Translations under genes and position numbers: made by a program
Assembly: GCF_027924965.1 (NCBI RefSeq)
Contig: NZ_AP027056.1
Location: forward strand, 1-64,000
Length of the DNA stretch: 64,000 bases
From: Limnohabitans sp. TEGF004
Lineage (GTDB): Bacteria > Pseudomonadota > Gammaproteobacteria > Burkholderiales > Burkholderiaceae_C
Direction: 5' to 3'
Shown here: positions 30,210 to 40,759 of the stretch, in pieces
Position numbering within the stretch: the first letter of the stretch is position 1
How the letters are laid out: each line of letters begins with the position of its first letter
Notes under the pieces: model-generated
Seen by the model: the letters and a program-made list of their open reading frames with translations, nothing else
The model's database searches: none
Told to the model about the DNA's origin: nothing

Positions 30210-31814
30210 TTAAGCTGTGAGCACACCACGGTCCAGTGTGTAACTGCGGTCACTCACCCACTGTGCGAAGTGCGTGTTTTGCTCAGACAGCAAGACGCTC
30301 ATACCTTGGCGTTTGAGCGCCAAAATCATCTCGCCCATTTGTTCCACGATGACGGGGGCTACGCCCTCGGATGGTTCATCCAGCAACACCATCAACGGGT
30401 TGCCCATGAGGGTGCGCGCGACGGTGAGCATTTGTTGCTCACCCCCACTCATGTGGCTGGCGGGGCGTTGCTGCATGTCGGCCAGGTTGGGGAACAGTGC
30501 AAATATTTGTTCGAGAGACCATGACTGCGGCATCTGCTGTTGATGCGCAGCATCAGCCGACATGAGGGTCGATTGACTTGGCAAATGGCGAGCCGCTTGT
30601 ACGCCCAGTTGCAAATTTTCCAGCACGGTCAGGTCAGTGAAAATGCGACGGTCTTCGGGCACATAGCCTAGACCTAAGCGTGCGGCTTGGTAGGGCTCAG
30701 CATGCGAAATGTCGTGGCCCGCAAACACCACGCTGCCCGTGCGTTGAGGCATGAGTCCCATGATGGCTTTGAGCGTGCTCGATTTGCCAGCACCGTTGCG
30801 CCCAATGAGCGCTACAACTTCGCCGCGTTGCACATGTAAATCCGCATTGAACACCACTTGTGCTGCACCGTACCAAGCGTTCAAGCCTTGCACTGAAAGC
30901 AGAGCTGTCGCGCCGTTAGTAGTCAGGGGTGTTGATGAACCATCATTCGCAGTGGCGTGAATGGGTGTGTCTGCTGGCATTGCCTGCGCGGTGCGCGAAG
31001 TACCAAACGTCTTGCCACTGCCAAAGTACACCGACTGCACCTGTGCGTCTGTTTGCACCTGCTCAGGCGTGCCTTGTGCGATGAGCGCGCCACGCGCCAT
31101 CACCAGCACACGATCGGCGTGTTCAAACACCACGTCCATGCTGTGCTCGGTAAACAGCACGGCCACGCCGCGTTGGTTGACCAAGCTACGCGTGAGTGCC
31201 ATCAAGGCGTGTCGTTCATCGGGGGCCATGCCTGCCGTGGGTTCGTCCATCAGCAGCAAACGCGGTTCGTTGGCCAAAGCCATGGCCAGCTCAAGGCGCT
31301 TCACATCACCGTAGGCGAGTGCGCTGCATGGGCGGTCGGCCTGTGTGTCTAGCTGCACTTGCTCAAGAAGTTGCAGCGCATCTGCACGGCGATAGTGTGT
31401 GGCGCGTTGCCAAGGCGAGAGAGATTTTCCATCAGCAGATAGCAAAGCCATTTGCACGTTCTCAGCCACGGTGAGCGAGCCAAAAGTTTGTGCCATTTGA
31501 AATGTGCGGCTCACGCCCATGCGCCACAACGCGTGTGGCTTGCGCCCCAGCAGCGACACACCATCTAAGGTGATGCTGCCGCTGTCAGGTGCGAGCTGGC
31601 CGTTGACCAAATTGAAGGTAGTGGATTTGCCTGCACCGTTGGGGCCGATGAGGGCCAGCAGTTCGCCGGCTTGCAAATTGAACGACACATCGTTCACAGC
31701 TTGGTTGCCGCCGAAGGCTTTGTGCAAGTGTTGAACGTCTAGCAATGCGCTACCACTTTGTGTGATGGGGTGTGCTGTTGCCTCTGCGTTTGCCTGATGC
31801 GTGTGTGTGCTCAT
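30210..31814 (-). CDS. fused branched-chain amino acid type ABC transporter ATPases (LivG-LivF)
   Basis: The 534-residue protein carries two complete ATPase domains in one chain. The first resembles LivG (GPNGAGKSTTFNLVNG; MDEPTAGMAPDE); the second resembles LivF (GRNGAGKSSTLKAIMG; MSGGEQQML; LLDEPSEGVAP). They are joined by a linker of about 50 residues. Uptake of hydrophobic amino acids, amides or related compounds is the family role; the true substrate is unknown. It overlaps the permease gene by four bases, and the binding-protein gene lies upstream in the same direction. Confidence 0.92.
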   Translation of the reverse strand: MSTHTHQANAEATAHPITQSGSALLDVQHLHKAFGGNQAVNDVSFNLQAGELLALIGPNGAGKSTTFNLVNGQLAPDSGSITLDGVSLLGRKPHALWRMGVSRTFQMAQTFGSLTVAENVQMALLSADGKSLSPWQRATHYRRADALQLLEQVQLDTQADRPCSALAYGDVKRLELAMALANEPRLLLMDEPTAGMAPDERHALMALTRSLVNQRGVAVLFTEHSMDVVFEHADRVLVMARGALIAQGTPEQVQTDAQVQSVYFGSGKTFGTSRTAQAMPADTPIHATANDGSSTPLTTNGATALLSVQGLNAWYGAAQVVFNADLHVQRGEVVALIGRNGAGKSSTLKAIMGLMPQRTGSVVFAGHDISHAEPYQAARLGLGYVPEDRRIFTDLTVLENLQLGVQAARHLPSQSTLMSADAAHQQQMPQSWSLEQIFALFPNLADMQQRPASHMSGGEQQMLTVARTLMGNPLMVLLDEPSEGVAPVIVEQMGEMILALKRQGMSVLLSEQNTHFAQWVSDRSYTLDRGVLTA

Positions 31815-33763
31815 GCCTCACCTCTCACATGAGATGTGCGCACACGCAGCCACAGCGCCTGCACCGACCCCGCAATGCCCTGCGGAAACACCAGCACCAA
31901 CAGCAACATGCTCGCACCCAGCACTGCACGCCAATAGTCTGTGCTGCGGGCCAAACTGTCTTGCAGTGCCGTAAACGTGACTGCGCCCACCAGTGGCCCG
32001 ACGAGCGTGTGCACACCACCCAGCATGACCATGACCAAACCATCGACCGACTTGCTCACGCCCAACACATCGGGTGAGATGCTGCCTTTAGAGAATGCAA
32101 ACAACGCCCCCGCCAAACCCGCAAAGCCAGCGGCCAGCACAAAGCCCAGCCATTGCACACGCGCCACGTTCAGGCCCATGGCTTCAGCACGGCCCACCGA
32201 GTCGCGGCTGGCACGCAGTGCGTAGCCGAGGGGCGACATCAACACGCGACGCAACGCCATCACGCTGAATGCGACGAGCGCAAGCGTGAGCCAGTAGTAA
32301 GAAGATTTGTCTTGCAACCAATCGCTAGGCCACACACCCGTGATGCCGTTGCTGCCACCCGTGAAGTCGTCCCACTGAAAACAGATGGACCACACAATTT
32401 GTGCAAACGCCAACGTGAGCATGGCCAAGTACACGCCCGACAAGCGCACCGCAAACCAAGCAATAGGCGCAGCCACCAAGGCGCTGACGAGTGGGGCCAA
32501 CAACAACGCCGCTTCGCTAGACATACCCGCACGCAACACCAGCAGCGCGGCTGCATACGCACCCACGCCAAAGTAAGCCGCATGACCAAACGAATGCATG
32601 CCCGCAGGCCCCATGATGAAGTGCAAGCTGGCTGCAAACAATGCGGCGCTTAACAAATCAATGCCCAACACCAAGGTGTAGGGAGATTCAGTGGTGAACA
32701 ACGGCAGTGCAAGTAGCGCAGCGCCCATGCACAGCCACACCCACTGCGAGCGAACATTGCCCAATACAAACGGCGCTTCTTGCTCGGTGCTGATGCGCGG
32801 CGCACTCTGTGGCTTGCCCAGCAAGCCCCAAGGCCTCACCATCAACACCGCAGCCATCACCAAAAATTCGGCCACGAGCGTGAGTTTGGAAAACGCAAAC
32901 GACACGCCCAAAATATCTACCGTGCCCACAGCGATGCACAGCGCTTTGATTTCAGCAATCAACAAAGCCGCCACAAATGCGCCGGGGATAGAACCCATGC
33001 CGCCCACGACGACGACCACAAACGCATCGCCAATGGTGGCCATGTCTAGCCCCAAGTGCGCTGGCTCGCGAGGCAGTTGGAGTGCGCCGCCCAAGCCAGC
33101 CAATGCGCAACCCAGCGCAAACACAGCAGTGAACAAGTGGCGTGGGTTCACACCCAAAGCACCCAACATTTCGCGGTCTTGCGTGGCTGCGCGTACCAAC
33201 ACACCAAAGCGTGTGCGTTGCAAGCACCACCACAACACGGCCAACACCAGTGGGCCAATGGCGATCAAAAACAAGTCATAGGTGGGAAAGCGGCGGCCCA
33301 AAATATCAACTGCGCCGCTCAGGCCCGGTGCGCGCGGCCCCAGCAAATCTTCAGCGCCCCACAGCCACAGCGTGCCGTCTTGAATGACCAGCACCAAGGC
33401 AAAGGTGGCGAGTAACTGAAACAACTCAGGCGCTTTGTAAATGCGGCGCAGCAACAGCACTTCTACCAACGCACCCAACACGCCGGTGACGAGCGCTGCG
33501 CACAGCAACAACAAAAAGTACGCGGCGGTTTGGCTGGCAGCGTCACCCAGCACCACGCTCAAAGCGGCTGACACAGACGGCGCAGCATGCGACACGAGTG
33601 AGTACGCCACATACACACCCAGCATGAAGAACGAGCCATGCGCAAAGTTAACAATGCGCGTCACGCCAAAGATGAGCGACAAACCCGCCGCCACCAAGAA
33701 CAAAGACGAGGCAGCGGCCAGCCCGTTGAGGGCTTGTACGAAGAGGCTGGCGGCGTCTATCAA
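31811..33763 (-). CDS. fused branched-chain amino acid type ABC permeases (LivH-LivM)
   Basis: The 650-residue membrane protein joins a LivH-like half (about 1-300, with GLSLIFGVTRIVNFAHGSFFMLG) and a LivM-like half (about 340-650, with GPAGMHSFGHAAYFGVGAYAAALL). Together they would form the full membrane channel. With the fused ATPase, the whole transporter core is reduced to two proteins. The gene follows the binding-protein gene on the minus strand, with a hairpin between them, and overlaps the ATPase gene by four bases. Confidence 0.92.
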   Translation of the reverse strand: MIDAASLFVQALNGLAAASSLFLVAAGLSLIFGVTRIVNFAHGSFFMLGVYVAYSLVSHAAPSVSAALSVVLGDAASQTAAYFLLLLCAALVTGVLGALVEVLLLRRIYKAPELFQLLATFALVLVIQDGTLWLWGAEDLLGPRAPGLSGAVDILGRRFPTYDLFLIAIGPLVLAVLWWCLQRTRFGVLVRAATQDREMLGALGVNPRHLFTAVFALGCALAGLGGALQLPREPAHLGLDMATIGDAFVVVVVGGMGSIPGAFVAALLIAEIKALCIAVGTVDILGVSFAFSKLTLVAEFLVMAAVLMVRPWGLLGKPQSAPRISTEQEAPFVLGNVRSQWVWLCMGAALLALPLFTTESPYTLVLGIDLLSAALFAASLHFIMGPAGMHSFGHAAYFGVGAYAAALLVLRAGMSSEAALLLAPLVSALVAAPIAWFAVRLSGVYLAMLTLAFAQIVWSICFQWDDFTGGSNGITGVWPSDWLQDKSSYYWLTLALVAFSVMALRRVLMSPLGYALRASRDSVGRAEAMGLNVARVQWLGFVLAAGFAGLAGALFAFSKGSISPDVLGVSKSVDGLVMVMLGGVHTLVGPLVGAVTFTALQDSLARSTDYWRAVLGASMLLLVLVFPQGIAGSVQALWLRVRTSHVRGEA

Positions 33764-33784
33764 GGTGTGTGGCTTTGAAATTAA

Positions 33785-33807
33785 AACGCCCGCAAGAGGC
33801 GGGCGTT
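33785..33807 (-). terminator. hairpin between binding-protein and permease genes
   Basis: A nine-base-pair G/C-rich stem (AACGCCCGC...GCGGGCGTT) with a short loop is followed on the minus strand by a T-rich run. It lies after the binding-protein stop and before the permease start. A partial terminator here would give more binding protein than permease, a common arrangement in such operons. Confidence 0.7.
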
Positions 33808-33828
33808 GTGTTTGGGTTCGAGTGGCGT

Positions 33829-35034
33829 TTAGTTGCTCGGTCTGAGTTTTTTCACAACGTCATCGCTGGGTTGCACGCTGGCTCCGTCGATGTAGCGGTA
33901 GTCTACCAACACGCCTTTGCCATTGTCGTTTTTGGTGCGACCCAAGAACGCGCCCATGGTGGACTGGTTGTCTTGCTTGCGGAACATCACGGGGCCATAA
34001 GGCGTGCTGAATTTCAAACCACTGAACGCCGTGACCAGCTTCTCGCTGTCGGTGCTTTTGGCCTTGCTGATGCCTGCGGCCAAAGCGTGAATCATGCTGT
34101 AGCCCACGACCGAGCCCAAGCGGGGATGGTCGTTGAACTTGCGGTGGTAGGCCAAGTAGAAGGCTTTGTGCTCAGGCGTTTGCACGCCGTACCAAGGGTA
34201 GCCCGTGACGATCCAGCCATTGGGTGTTTCGTCTTTGAGCGGCTCTAAATACTCAGGCTCGCCGGTCAAGAGGCTCACCACCTCACGGCCTTGGAACACA
34301 CCGCGTGTGTTGCCTTCGCGCACAAACTTGGCCAGGTCGGTGGCAAACAACACGTTGAAGATGGCATCGGGTTTGGCATCTGCAATCGCTTGCGTCACAG
34401 AGCCTGCGTCGATCTTGCCCAGCGCAGGTGCTTGCTCGGCGACAAACTCCACATCAGGCTGTGCAGCCTTCAGCAATTGTTTGAAGGTGGCAGCAGCCGA
34501 CTGGCCGTATTCGTAGTTGGGGTACACCACGGCCCAGCGCTTTTTCTTGAGCTTGGCGGCTTCGGGTACGAGCATGGCCACTTGCATGTAGGTGCTCGCG
34601 CGCAGGCGGTAGGTGTAGCGGTTGCCGTTTTGCCAAACCATTTTGTCGGTCAGCGGCTCGCCCGCGAGGAAGAACACTTTACGTTGCTTGGCAAAGTCGC
34701 CCAATGCCAAACCAATGTGCGACAGGAAAGCACCAGACAGCACATCTACCTTCTCGCGGCTCAGCAGTTCTTCGGCGGCACGCACAGCGTCGCCGGGCGA
34801 AGCGTTGTCGTCACGGGTGATGAGTTGCAGCTGCTTGCCGTTCACGCCACCGGCGGCGTTGATTTCTTCCACCGCCAATTCCATGCCCTTTTTATAGGGG
34901 TCGAGAAAAGCCGGCTGGGCTTTGTAGCTGTTGATCTCGCCAATCTTGATGACGTTTTGGGCGTAGGCAGGTAATGCGGCAACGCTCAAGGCGAGGGCTG
35001 CGGTGCGCAGGGCGGAGCAAAGAGTGGTGTTCAC
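33829..35034 (-). CDS. branched-chain amino acid type ABC transporter substrate-binding protein
   Basis: This is a periplasmic LivK-like binding protein of about 401 residues. I use the GTG at 35034, which gives a clean signal peptide (NTTLCSALRTAALALSVAALPAYAQ) with an AAAGG-type ribosome binding site upstream; the open frame extends further without sense. The mature part starts NVIKIGEINSYKAQPAF and has two alpha/beta lobes typical of the PBP1 fold. The AFLDPYKKGMELAVEEINAAGG stretch is common to the family. It serves the fused permease and ATPase downstream. The ligand is unknown. Confidence 0.9.
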   Translation of the reverse strand: MNTTLCSALRTAALALSVAALPAYAQNVIKIGEINSYKAQPAFLDPYKKGMELAVEEINAAGGVNGKQLQLITRDDNASPGDAVRAAEELLSREKVDVLSGAFLSHIGLALGDFAKQRKVFFLAGEPLTDKMVWQNGNRYTYRLRASTYMQVAMLVPEAAKLKKKRWAVVYPNYEYGQSAAATFKQLLKAAQPDVEFVAEQAPALGKIDAGSVTQAIADAKPDAIFNVLFATDLAKFVREGNTRGVFQGREVVSLLTGEPEYLEPLKDETPNGWIVTGYPWYGVQTPEHKAFYLAYHRKFNDHPRLGSVVGYSMIHALAAGISKAKSTDSEKLVTAFSGLKFSTPYGPVMFRKQDNQSTMGAFLGRTKNDNGKGVLVDYRYIDGASVQPSDDVVKKLRPSN

Positions 35035-35144
35035 GAAAGTGGCCTTTGAAAGCGGTCGCGGGCTTTGAGAGCCAGCGTGAAAAACAGTGAAGACTGGATT
35101 GTCTTGTAAAAGGCAAAGCCCTTTGCATACGAACTGCATCAAAA

Positions 35145-35174
35145 AGCCCCGCAAACTTCGCAGCTTGCGGGGCT
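35145..35174 (-). terminator. intrinsic terminator after pckG
   Basis: A ten-base-pair stem (AGCCCCGCAA...TTGCGGGGCT) is followed on the minus strand by a run of five T. It lies about 60 bases past the pckG stop and before the binding-protein gene. Confidence 0.85.
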
Positions 35175-35235
35175 CTTGGATTGAGCCGCCAACGTGTTCG
35201 GCACATGGCCCAAGCGTGGCATGCTGATGGGGCTG

Positions 35236-37074
35236 TTAGGCCTCCAAACGCGCAGCCAAAGCGGCCTTGGTCGCGGTCATTTCAGCGGGCAAGTGGTAAG
35301 CCAACTGGGTGAACAATTCCTCATGCAGTTTCAACTCGTCCACCCAAGCAGCTTTGTCGATGCTGGTGACAGTTTTGAATTGGTCAGCGGTGAAGTTCAA
35401 ACCAGTCCAGTTGATTTCTTCATATGTGGGGCTCACGCCGAACACGTTTTCTTTGCCTTTGACTTGGCCTTCGATGCGGTCAATCATCCACTTCAAAACG
35501 CGCATGTTTTCGCCGTAGCCAGGCCACACAAATTTGCCGTCGTCGCCCTTGCGGAACCAGTTGACGCAGTAAATGGATGGCACTTTGGCGCCACTGGCCT
35601 TGAGCTTGTCGCCCATGTTGAGCCAGTGCTGAAAGTAGTCGCTCATGTTGTAGCCCATGAACGGCAACATGGCGAAGGGGTCGCGGCGCACCACGCCTTG
35701 TTGGCCAGCGGCCGCAGCGGTGGTCTCAGAGCCCATGGTCGCAGCCATGTAAACGCCTTCTGTCCAGTTGCGTGCTTCGGTGACCAAAGGCACGGTGGTG
35801 GAGCGGCGGCCGCCGAAGATGAACGCGTCAATGGCTACGCCATCGGCGTCGTCCCATTGGTGGTCCAAGGCGGGGTTGTTGGTGGCTGCCACAGTGAAGC
35901 GGGCGTTGGGGTGAGCGGCTTTGGCGCCAGTCTCTTTAGCGATGGCTGGTGTCCAGTCTTTGCCTTGCCAGTCGATCAAGTGGTCGGGCATGCTGCCGGT
36001 GTCTTTTTCCATGCCTTCCCACCACACATCGCCATCGTCGGTCAGCGCCACGTTGGTGAAGATGACGTTCTTGTCCAAGCTGGCCATGCAGTTGGGGTTG
36101 GTGTGGAAGTTGGTGCCGGGGGCCACGCCAAAGTAGCCAGCCTCTGGGTTGATGGCGTACAACTTGCCGTCTGAGTGCGGCTTGATCCAAGCGATGTCGT
36201 CACCGATGGTGGTGACTTTCCAGCCGTCGAAACCTTCGGGTGGCACGAGCATGGAGAAGTTGGTTTTGCCACAAGCGCTGGGGAACGCGGCTGCCACATG
36301 GTATTTCTTGCCTTGTGGGTTGGTCACGCCCAAGATGAGCATGTGTTCGGCGAGCCATCCTTGGTCACGGCCCATGTTGGAAGCAATGCGCAAGGCAAAG
36401 CACTTCTTGCCCAGCAAAGCGTTGCCGCCGTAGCCCGAGCCGTAAGACCAAATTTCGCGGGTCTCTGGGAAATGCACGATGTACTTGGTTTTGCTGCAAG
36501 GCCACTTCACGTCGGCTTGACCGGCTGCCAAAGGTGCACCCACGGTGTGCACGCAAGGCACGAAGGGGCCGTCGGTACCGATCACGTCGTACACGGCTTT
36601 GCCCATGCGGGTCATGATTTTTTGGTTCACTGCCACGTAGGCGCTGTCAGACAACTCAATGCCCACGTGCGCAATGTGCGAACCCATGGGGCCCATGCTG
36701 AACGGCACCACATACATGGTGCGGCCTTTCATGCAGCCGTCGAACAAAGGGTTCAAGGTGGCGCGCATCTCGGCGGGGGCCATCCAGTTGTTGGTGGGGC
36801 CGGCGTTTTCTTTTTTCTCGGAGCAGATGTAGGTGCGGTCTTCCACGCGGGCCACGTCTGAGGGGTCAGAGCAGGCTAGAAAAGAGTTGGGGCGCTTCGC
36901 GGGGTTGAGCTTTTTGAAAGTGCCGGCATCCACCAGTTGTTGGCAGAGGCGGTTGTATTCTTCGTCGCTGCCGTCACACCAGTACACGGTGTCTGGCTTG
37001 CACAAAGCGGCCATTTCGCCAACCCAAGCGATCAGCTTGGGGTTCTTCACATACGCAGGTGCGTTGATAGTCAT
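35236..37074 (-). CDS. pckG: phosphoenolpyruvate carboxykinase (GTP)
   Basis: PckG converts oxaloacetate and GTP to phosphoenolpyruvate, GDP and CO2, feeding gluconeogenesis. The 612-residue length is right for the GTP family. The nucleotide-binding FPSACGKTN loop, the GDDIAW motif and the N-terminal GSDEEYN region are present. A good AGGAG ribosome binding site precedes the ATG. The leader has a strong hairpin followed by six U residues just upstream of that site, so transcription attenuation is likely. The gene is expressed alone, with terminators on both sides. Confidence 0.96.
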   Translation of the reverse strand: MTINAPAYVKNPKLIAWVGEMAALCKPDTVYWCDGSDEEYNRLCQQLVDAGTFKKLNPAKRPNSFLACSDPSDVARVEDRTYICSEKKENAGPTNNWMAPAEMRATLNPLFDGCMKGRTMYVVPFSMGPMGSHIAHVGIELSDSAYVAVNQKIMTRMGKAVYDVIGTDGPFVPCVHTVGAPLAAGQADVKWPCSKTKYIVHFPETREIWSYGSGYGGNALLGKKCFALRIASNMGRDQGWLAEHMLILGVTNPQGKKYHVAAAFPSACGKTNFSMLVPPEGFDGWKVTTIGDDIAWIKPHSDGKLYAINPEAGYFGVAPGTNFHTNPNCMASLDKNVIFTNVALTDDGDVWWEGMEKDTGSMPDHLIDWQGKDWTPAIAKETGAKAAHPNARFTVAATNNPALDHQWDDADGVAIDAFIFGGRRSTTVPLVTEARNWTEGVYMAATMGSETTAAAAGQQGVVRRDPFAMLPFMGYNMSDYFQHWLNMGDKLKASGAKVPSIYCVNWFRKGDDGKFVWPGYGENMRVLKWMIDRIEGQVKGKENVFGVSPTYEEINWTGLNFTADQFKTVTSIDKAAWVDELKLHEELFTQLAYHLPAEMTATKAALAARLEA

Positions 37075-37090
37075 GGAAAGCTCCTAAGTC

Positions 37091-37143
37091 AAAAAATTGA
37101 GGTCAGAGCCTTGCCGCCTTTTGCGCGAGGCTCTGACCTCAAT
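37091..37143 (-). promoter_or_regulatory. hairpin plus U-run in the pckG leader (attenuator-like)
   Basis: A perfect 16-base inverted repeat (37096-37111 and 37128-37143) with a 16-base loop is followed on the minus strand by six T. This is the form of an intrinsic terminator, yet it lies only about ten bases before the pckG ribosome binding site. An upstream gene already has its own terminator at 37317-37341, so a role in controlling pckG readthrough is plausible. Whether the promoter lies upstream of it is not proved by sequence alone. Confidence 0.6.
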
Positions 37144-37316
37144 CCATTGCCGTTGGCCTATGCCAAAGCGATGCCTATTTTATGAAACTCTGCCCTTCTC
37201 GCAGCTTGCAAAACCCTTATGAGTTACCAGAAAACAGTAGAAAGTATTACTTTCCAACCCTTTTTATGTAATTTTTAGGGTAAGGCCCTAGGGGGAAGTT
37301 ACAAGCCGTAAAAGCA

Positions 37317-37341
37317 AAAAAGCGCCCGATAGGCGCTTTTT
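37317..37341. terminator. bidirectional terminator after the 45-residue membrane protein gene
   Basis: The stem AAAAGCGCC...GGCGCTTTT has A and T runs on both sides, so it can act in either direction. On the minus strand it follows the small membrane protein gene at 37384-37521. Confidence 0.75.
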
Positions 37342-37383
37342 CAAAATGACACAAACGGCTGAGCCGAGTGAATGTCCCAGCGG

Positions 37384-37521
37384 TTAAGCCATGAACATGG
37401 CGATGAAGATCATCAAAAACATGAGTACACCGCCCGCCAGTGGCAAAACGATCGGCATCATGGGCACGATGGATTCAACAACGTCTTGCTCGGTGCCGTG
37501 TGCGTGGTGGTGTTCGGACAT
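37384..37521 (-). CDS. 45-residue membrane protein with His-rich start
   Basis: The frame is ATG (37521) to TAA (37384), preceded by a strong AGGAG ribosome binding site. The product begins MSEHHHAHGTEQDVVESIVP and then has one long hydrophobic helix (about residues 19-45) rich in Met and Ile. The clear ribosome binding site and the terminator behind it argue that it is real. I do not recognise a family. The N-terminal His cluster could bind a metal; that is speculation. It stands alone between pckG and recQ, all on the minus strand. Confidence 0.7.
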   Translation of the reverse strand: MSEHHHAHGTEQDVVESIVPMMPIVLPLAGGVLMFLMIFIAMFMA

Positions 37522-37623
37522 GTCTTGACTCCTGAATATAAAAATTACTTGCAGAAATTTTAGGGGACGAATGCCATCGGGCTGTCTTGGCAGAGACAGG
37601 GTAAACCCGTCTCTACAGCTGGG

Positions 37624-39522
37624 TTAAGCCGGCAGGGCCACCACGCGCAAGACCTCATCGCCATAGGCTTCAAGCTTTTTGGCGCCGATGCCGGCAATGC
37701 CCTGCAGGGCTTCTAAATCGTGCGGCTCTGCCTGCGCAATGGCGGCCAACGTGGCGTCATGGAAGATGACGTAAGCGGGCAGGTTGTGCGAACGCGCCAC
37801 TTCGGCACGCCAAGCCTTGAGCGCGTCGTAGCGTTGCTGGCCCGCATCGTCCAGCGCGATGGGTGCTGGCTTGGAGGCACCGCTGGCGGTTCGTTTGGCT
37901 TTGCGGTCGGCGGGCGTCGACACCGAGGCGCGCAGGCGCACCGTGACGTCGCCCTTGAGCACAGCCCGCGAGGCCTCGGTCAAATACAAAGTGTTGAAGG
38001 CTTGCGCGTCCACACCCAACGCGCCCAGCGCGATGAGCTGGCGCAGTACGCCGCGCAGTTGTACTTCGCTGAAATGTGCGCCAATGCCAAAGGTGCTGAG
38101 TTTCTCGTGGCCGTATTGGCTCACTTTTTCGGTGGCTTTGCCACGCAAGATGTCCATCATGTGGCCCGCGCCAAACGACATGCCGCTTTGCTGCTTCACG
38201 CGATAAATGGTGGACAGCAACATGCGGGCGGCTTCTGTGCCGTCCCAAATGTCTGGGGGTTGCAGGCAGTTGTCGCAGTTGCCACAGGTGAGTCTTACCT
38301 GTCCGTCTTCGGCGGATTTGTAGGTCTCATCGAAATACCCCAGCAACCGCACGCGCCGGCAGTCGGTCGCCTCGGCCAAAGCCAGCAGTGCATCCAACTT
38401 GCCGCGCATGGCTTGTTTGAAGTCTTCGGCGGCCGGGCTTTCGTCAATCATGCGGCGTTGGTTCACCACGTCGTTCAGGCCGTAGGCCATCCACGCGTGG
38501 GCGGCTTGGCCATCGCGCCCGCCACGGCCGGTTTCTTGGTAATAACCTTCGATGTTTTTAGGCATGTCCAAGTGCGCCACAAAGCGCACATCGGGTTTGT
38601 CGATACCCATGCCAAACGCGATGGTGGCAACCATCACCAAACCTTCTTCACGCAAAAAGCGGTTCTGGTGCTTTTGGCGAATGGCGCTGTCTAGCCCCGC
38701 GTGATACGGCAGCGCGGCAATGCCTGCATCGCACAAGTTCTTGGCCACTTCTTCCACACGCTTGCGCGATTGGCAATACACGATACCGCTGTCTTGCCAG
38801 TCTGGCCCCGTGTGCTCGCGTTGGATGAAACGAAGCAGTTGCAGCGAGGCGTCTTTTTTCTCGACGATGGTGTAGCGGATGTTGGGGCGGTCAAAGCTGC
38901 TGACAAACTGTTGTGCGTCTTCGAGCTGCAAGCGCTCGACGATGTCGGCGCGCGTCAGAGCGTCAGCCGTGGCGGTGAGCGCCATGCGCGGCACGCCCGC
39001 GTAGCGCTCGTGCAGCACGGTGAGGGCGCGGTATTCGGGGCGGAAGTCGTGGCCCCACTGGCTCACGCAATGCGCTTCGTCAATGGCAAATAGGCTGAGT
39101 TGGCCTTGCTCGTGCAGCATGTCGAGCTGCGCCAAAAAGCGCGGCGTGGTGATGCGTTCGGGCGCGGCGTACAGCAGGGTGATGTCGCCACGGCGCAGGC
39201 GTTGTTCTACCGCGTTGGCTTCTTCGCCGCTGAGGCTGGAGTTTAAAAATGCGGCTTCAACCCCCGCCTCGTGCAGCGCGCCCACTTGGTCGTGCATGAG
39301 CGCGATGAGCGGCGACACCACGATGGTGATGCCGTGGCCCGCACGCTGGCGGGCAATGGCTGGAATTTGGTAACACAGCGATTTGCCGCCGCCCGTGGGC
39401 ATGAGCACCAGCGCATCGCCGCCACCGCACACGTGGTTGACGATGGCTTCTTGGGGGCCGCGAAACGCGTTGTAGCCAAAGACTTCGCGCAGGATGTCTT
39501 GCGGGTTCACAGGTGTTTGCAC
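37624..39522 (-). CDS. recQ: ATP-dependent DNA helicase RecQ
   Basis: RecQ unwinds DNA 3' to 5' in recombination and repair. The 632-residue protein has the helicase core with Walker A ([14 protein letters not shown]), DEAH box ([14 protein letters not shown]) and GRGGRDG motif VI. The Cys-rich zinc-binding RQC part (CGNCDNC) and a C-terminal HRDC domain follow. It is divergent from the small metH gene, whose start is about 100 bases away. Complete, nothing odd. Confidence 0.95.
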   Translation of the reverse strand: MQTPVNPQDILREVFGYNAFRGPQEAIVNHVCGGGDALVLMPTGGGKSLCYQIPAIARQRAGHGITIVVSPLIALMHDQVGALHEAGVEAAFLNSSLSGEEANAVEQRLRRGDITLLYAAPERITTPRFLAQLDMLHEQGQLSLFAIDEAHCVSQWGHDFRPEYRALTVLHERYAGVPRMALTATADALTRADIVERLQLEDAQQFVSSFDRPNIRYTIVEKKDASLQLLRFIQREHTGPDWQDSGIVYCQSRKRVEEVAKNLCDAGIAALPYHAGLDSAIRQKHQNRFLREEGLVMVATIAFGMGIDKPDVRFVAHLDMPKNIEGYYQETGRGGRDGQAAHAWMAYGLNDVVNQRRMIDESPAAEDFKQAMRGKLDALLALAEATDCRRVRLLGYFDETYKSAEDGQVRLTCGNCDNCLQPPDIWDGTEAARMLLSTIYRVKQQSGMSFGAGHMMDILRGKATEKVSQYGHEKLSTFGIGAHFSEVQLRGVLRQLIALGALGVDAQAFNTLYLTEASRAVLKGDVTVRLRASVSTPADRKAKRTASGASKPAPIALDDAGQQRYDALKAWRAEVARSHNLPAYVIFHDATLAAIAQAEPHDLEALQGIAGIGAKKLEAYGDEVLRVVALPA

Positions 39523-39620
39523 AGCAGCTTCCGGCTTGCGCAGACATAGCTGGCGTGTGGATAAAGGGGTGTGAACGAGTGCATGAGCCAGCTATTGTCT
39601 CTGCTTCTTACAATGGCAGG

Positions 39621-40664
39621 ATGACTCAAGCCTACACACGTGCAAAAGAATTACCCGCCATCTTGGCCAAACGCATCGCCATCCTCGACGGCGCGATGGG
39701 CACCATGATTCAGCGTTTCAAGCTGAATGAAGAGCAATATCGTGGCGAGCGCTTCAAAGACTTTCATAAAGATGTGAAAGGCAACAACGAGTTGCTCAGC
39801 CTCACCCGCCCTGACGTGATTCGCGACATCCACGAGCGTTATTTGGCTGCTGGCGCTGACCTGATCGAGACCAACACCTTTGGCGCGACCACCATTGCGC
39901 AGGCCGACTACGACATGGCCGACTTGGCCTACGAGATGAACTTGGCCTCAGCCCGCATCGCCCGCGAAGCCTGCGACAAATACAGCACACCTGACAAACC
40001 CCGCTTTGTGGCGGGCGCGGTTGGCCCCACACCTAAAACCGCCAGTATCAGCCCCGATGTGAACGACGCGGGTGCGCGCAACGTGAACTTTGAAGAACTG
40101 CGTGCCGCCTATTACGACCAAGTCAAAGCCTTGGTCGAAGGTGGCTCAGACGTGTTGTTGGTCGAAACCATTTTTGACACACTCAACGCCAAGGCCGCGC
40201 TGTTTGCGATTGAAGAATTCTTCGAAGCTTCTGGCGAGCGTTTGCCCATCATCATCAGCGGCACGGTGACCGATGCTTCGGGGCGCATCTTGAGCGGCCA
40301 AACCGTGACTGCGTTCTGGCACAGCGTGCGCCACTCGCAGCCGCTGGCCATTGGTTTGAACTGCGCTTTGGGTGCGACGCTGATGCGCCCCTACATCCAA
40401 GAGCTCAACAAAGTCGCGGGCGACACCTTTATCAGCTGCTACCCCAACGCTGGCTTGCCCAACCCCATGAGCGACACCGGCTTTGACGAAACACCGGATG
40501 TGACCAGCCGTTTGTTGCACGAATTCGCGGCCGAAGGTCTGGTCAACATCGTGGGTGGCTGCTGCGGCACCACGCCAGACCACATCGCGGCGATTGGCCA
40601 AGCGGTGGCCGACCAAAAGGCGCGTGCATTGAGCGCGGGACCTTTTTATCGCGAAGCTGCCTGA
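39621..40664 (+). CDS. metH: methionine synthase, homocysteine-binding part (MetH N-terminal domain)
   Basis: This stand-alone 347-residue protein is the homocysteine S-methyltransferase domain of MetH. It has the start [11 protein letters not shown] and the zinc-binding [10 protein letters not shown] near the C-terminus, whose Cys pair activates homocysteine. The ATG at 39621 is chosen because earlier residues overlap recQ and are unconserved. The rest of MetH is a separate gene at 43889, so MetH is split in two proteins that must meet. The two halves are separated here by about 3 kb of accessory genes. Confidence 0.92.
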   Translation: MTQAYTRAKELPAILAKRIAILDGAMGTMIQRFKLNEEQYRGERFKDFHKDVKGNNELLSLTRPDVIRDIHERYLAAGADLIETNTFGATTIAQADYDMADLAYEMNLASARIAREACDKYSTPDKPRFVAGAVGPTPKTASISPDVNDAGARNVNFEELRAAYYDQVKALVEGGSDVLLVETIFDTLNAKAALFAIEEFFEASGERLPIIISGTVTDASGRILSGQTVTAFWHSVRHSQPLAIGLNCALGATLMRPYIQELNKVAGDTFISCYPNAGLPNPMSDTGFDETPDVTSRLLHEFAAEGLVNIVGGCCGTTPDHIAAIGQAVADQKARALSAGPFYREAA

Positions 40665-40677
40665 TTGATTTTGAATT

Positions 40678-40702
40678 GCCACTCACAAGAAATGTGAGTG
40701 GC
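40678..40702 (+). terminator. stem-loop after the small metH gene
   Basis: A perfect ten-base-pair stem (GCCACTCACA...TGTGAGTGGC) with a five-base loop follows the stop codon by 14 bases. It lacks a T-run, so it may protect the 3' end or terminate weakly. Confidence 0.5.
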
Positions 40703-40759
40703 AGGCTGGCGGCATACGCCAACAGGCGGATTTACAGCGCGGGCTGAAATTATGAAAAT

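Noticed and set aside
35194..36174. 326-codon plus-strand frame opposite pckG
   Set aside because: Antisense shadow with composition typical of such frames; pckG is secure.
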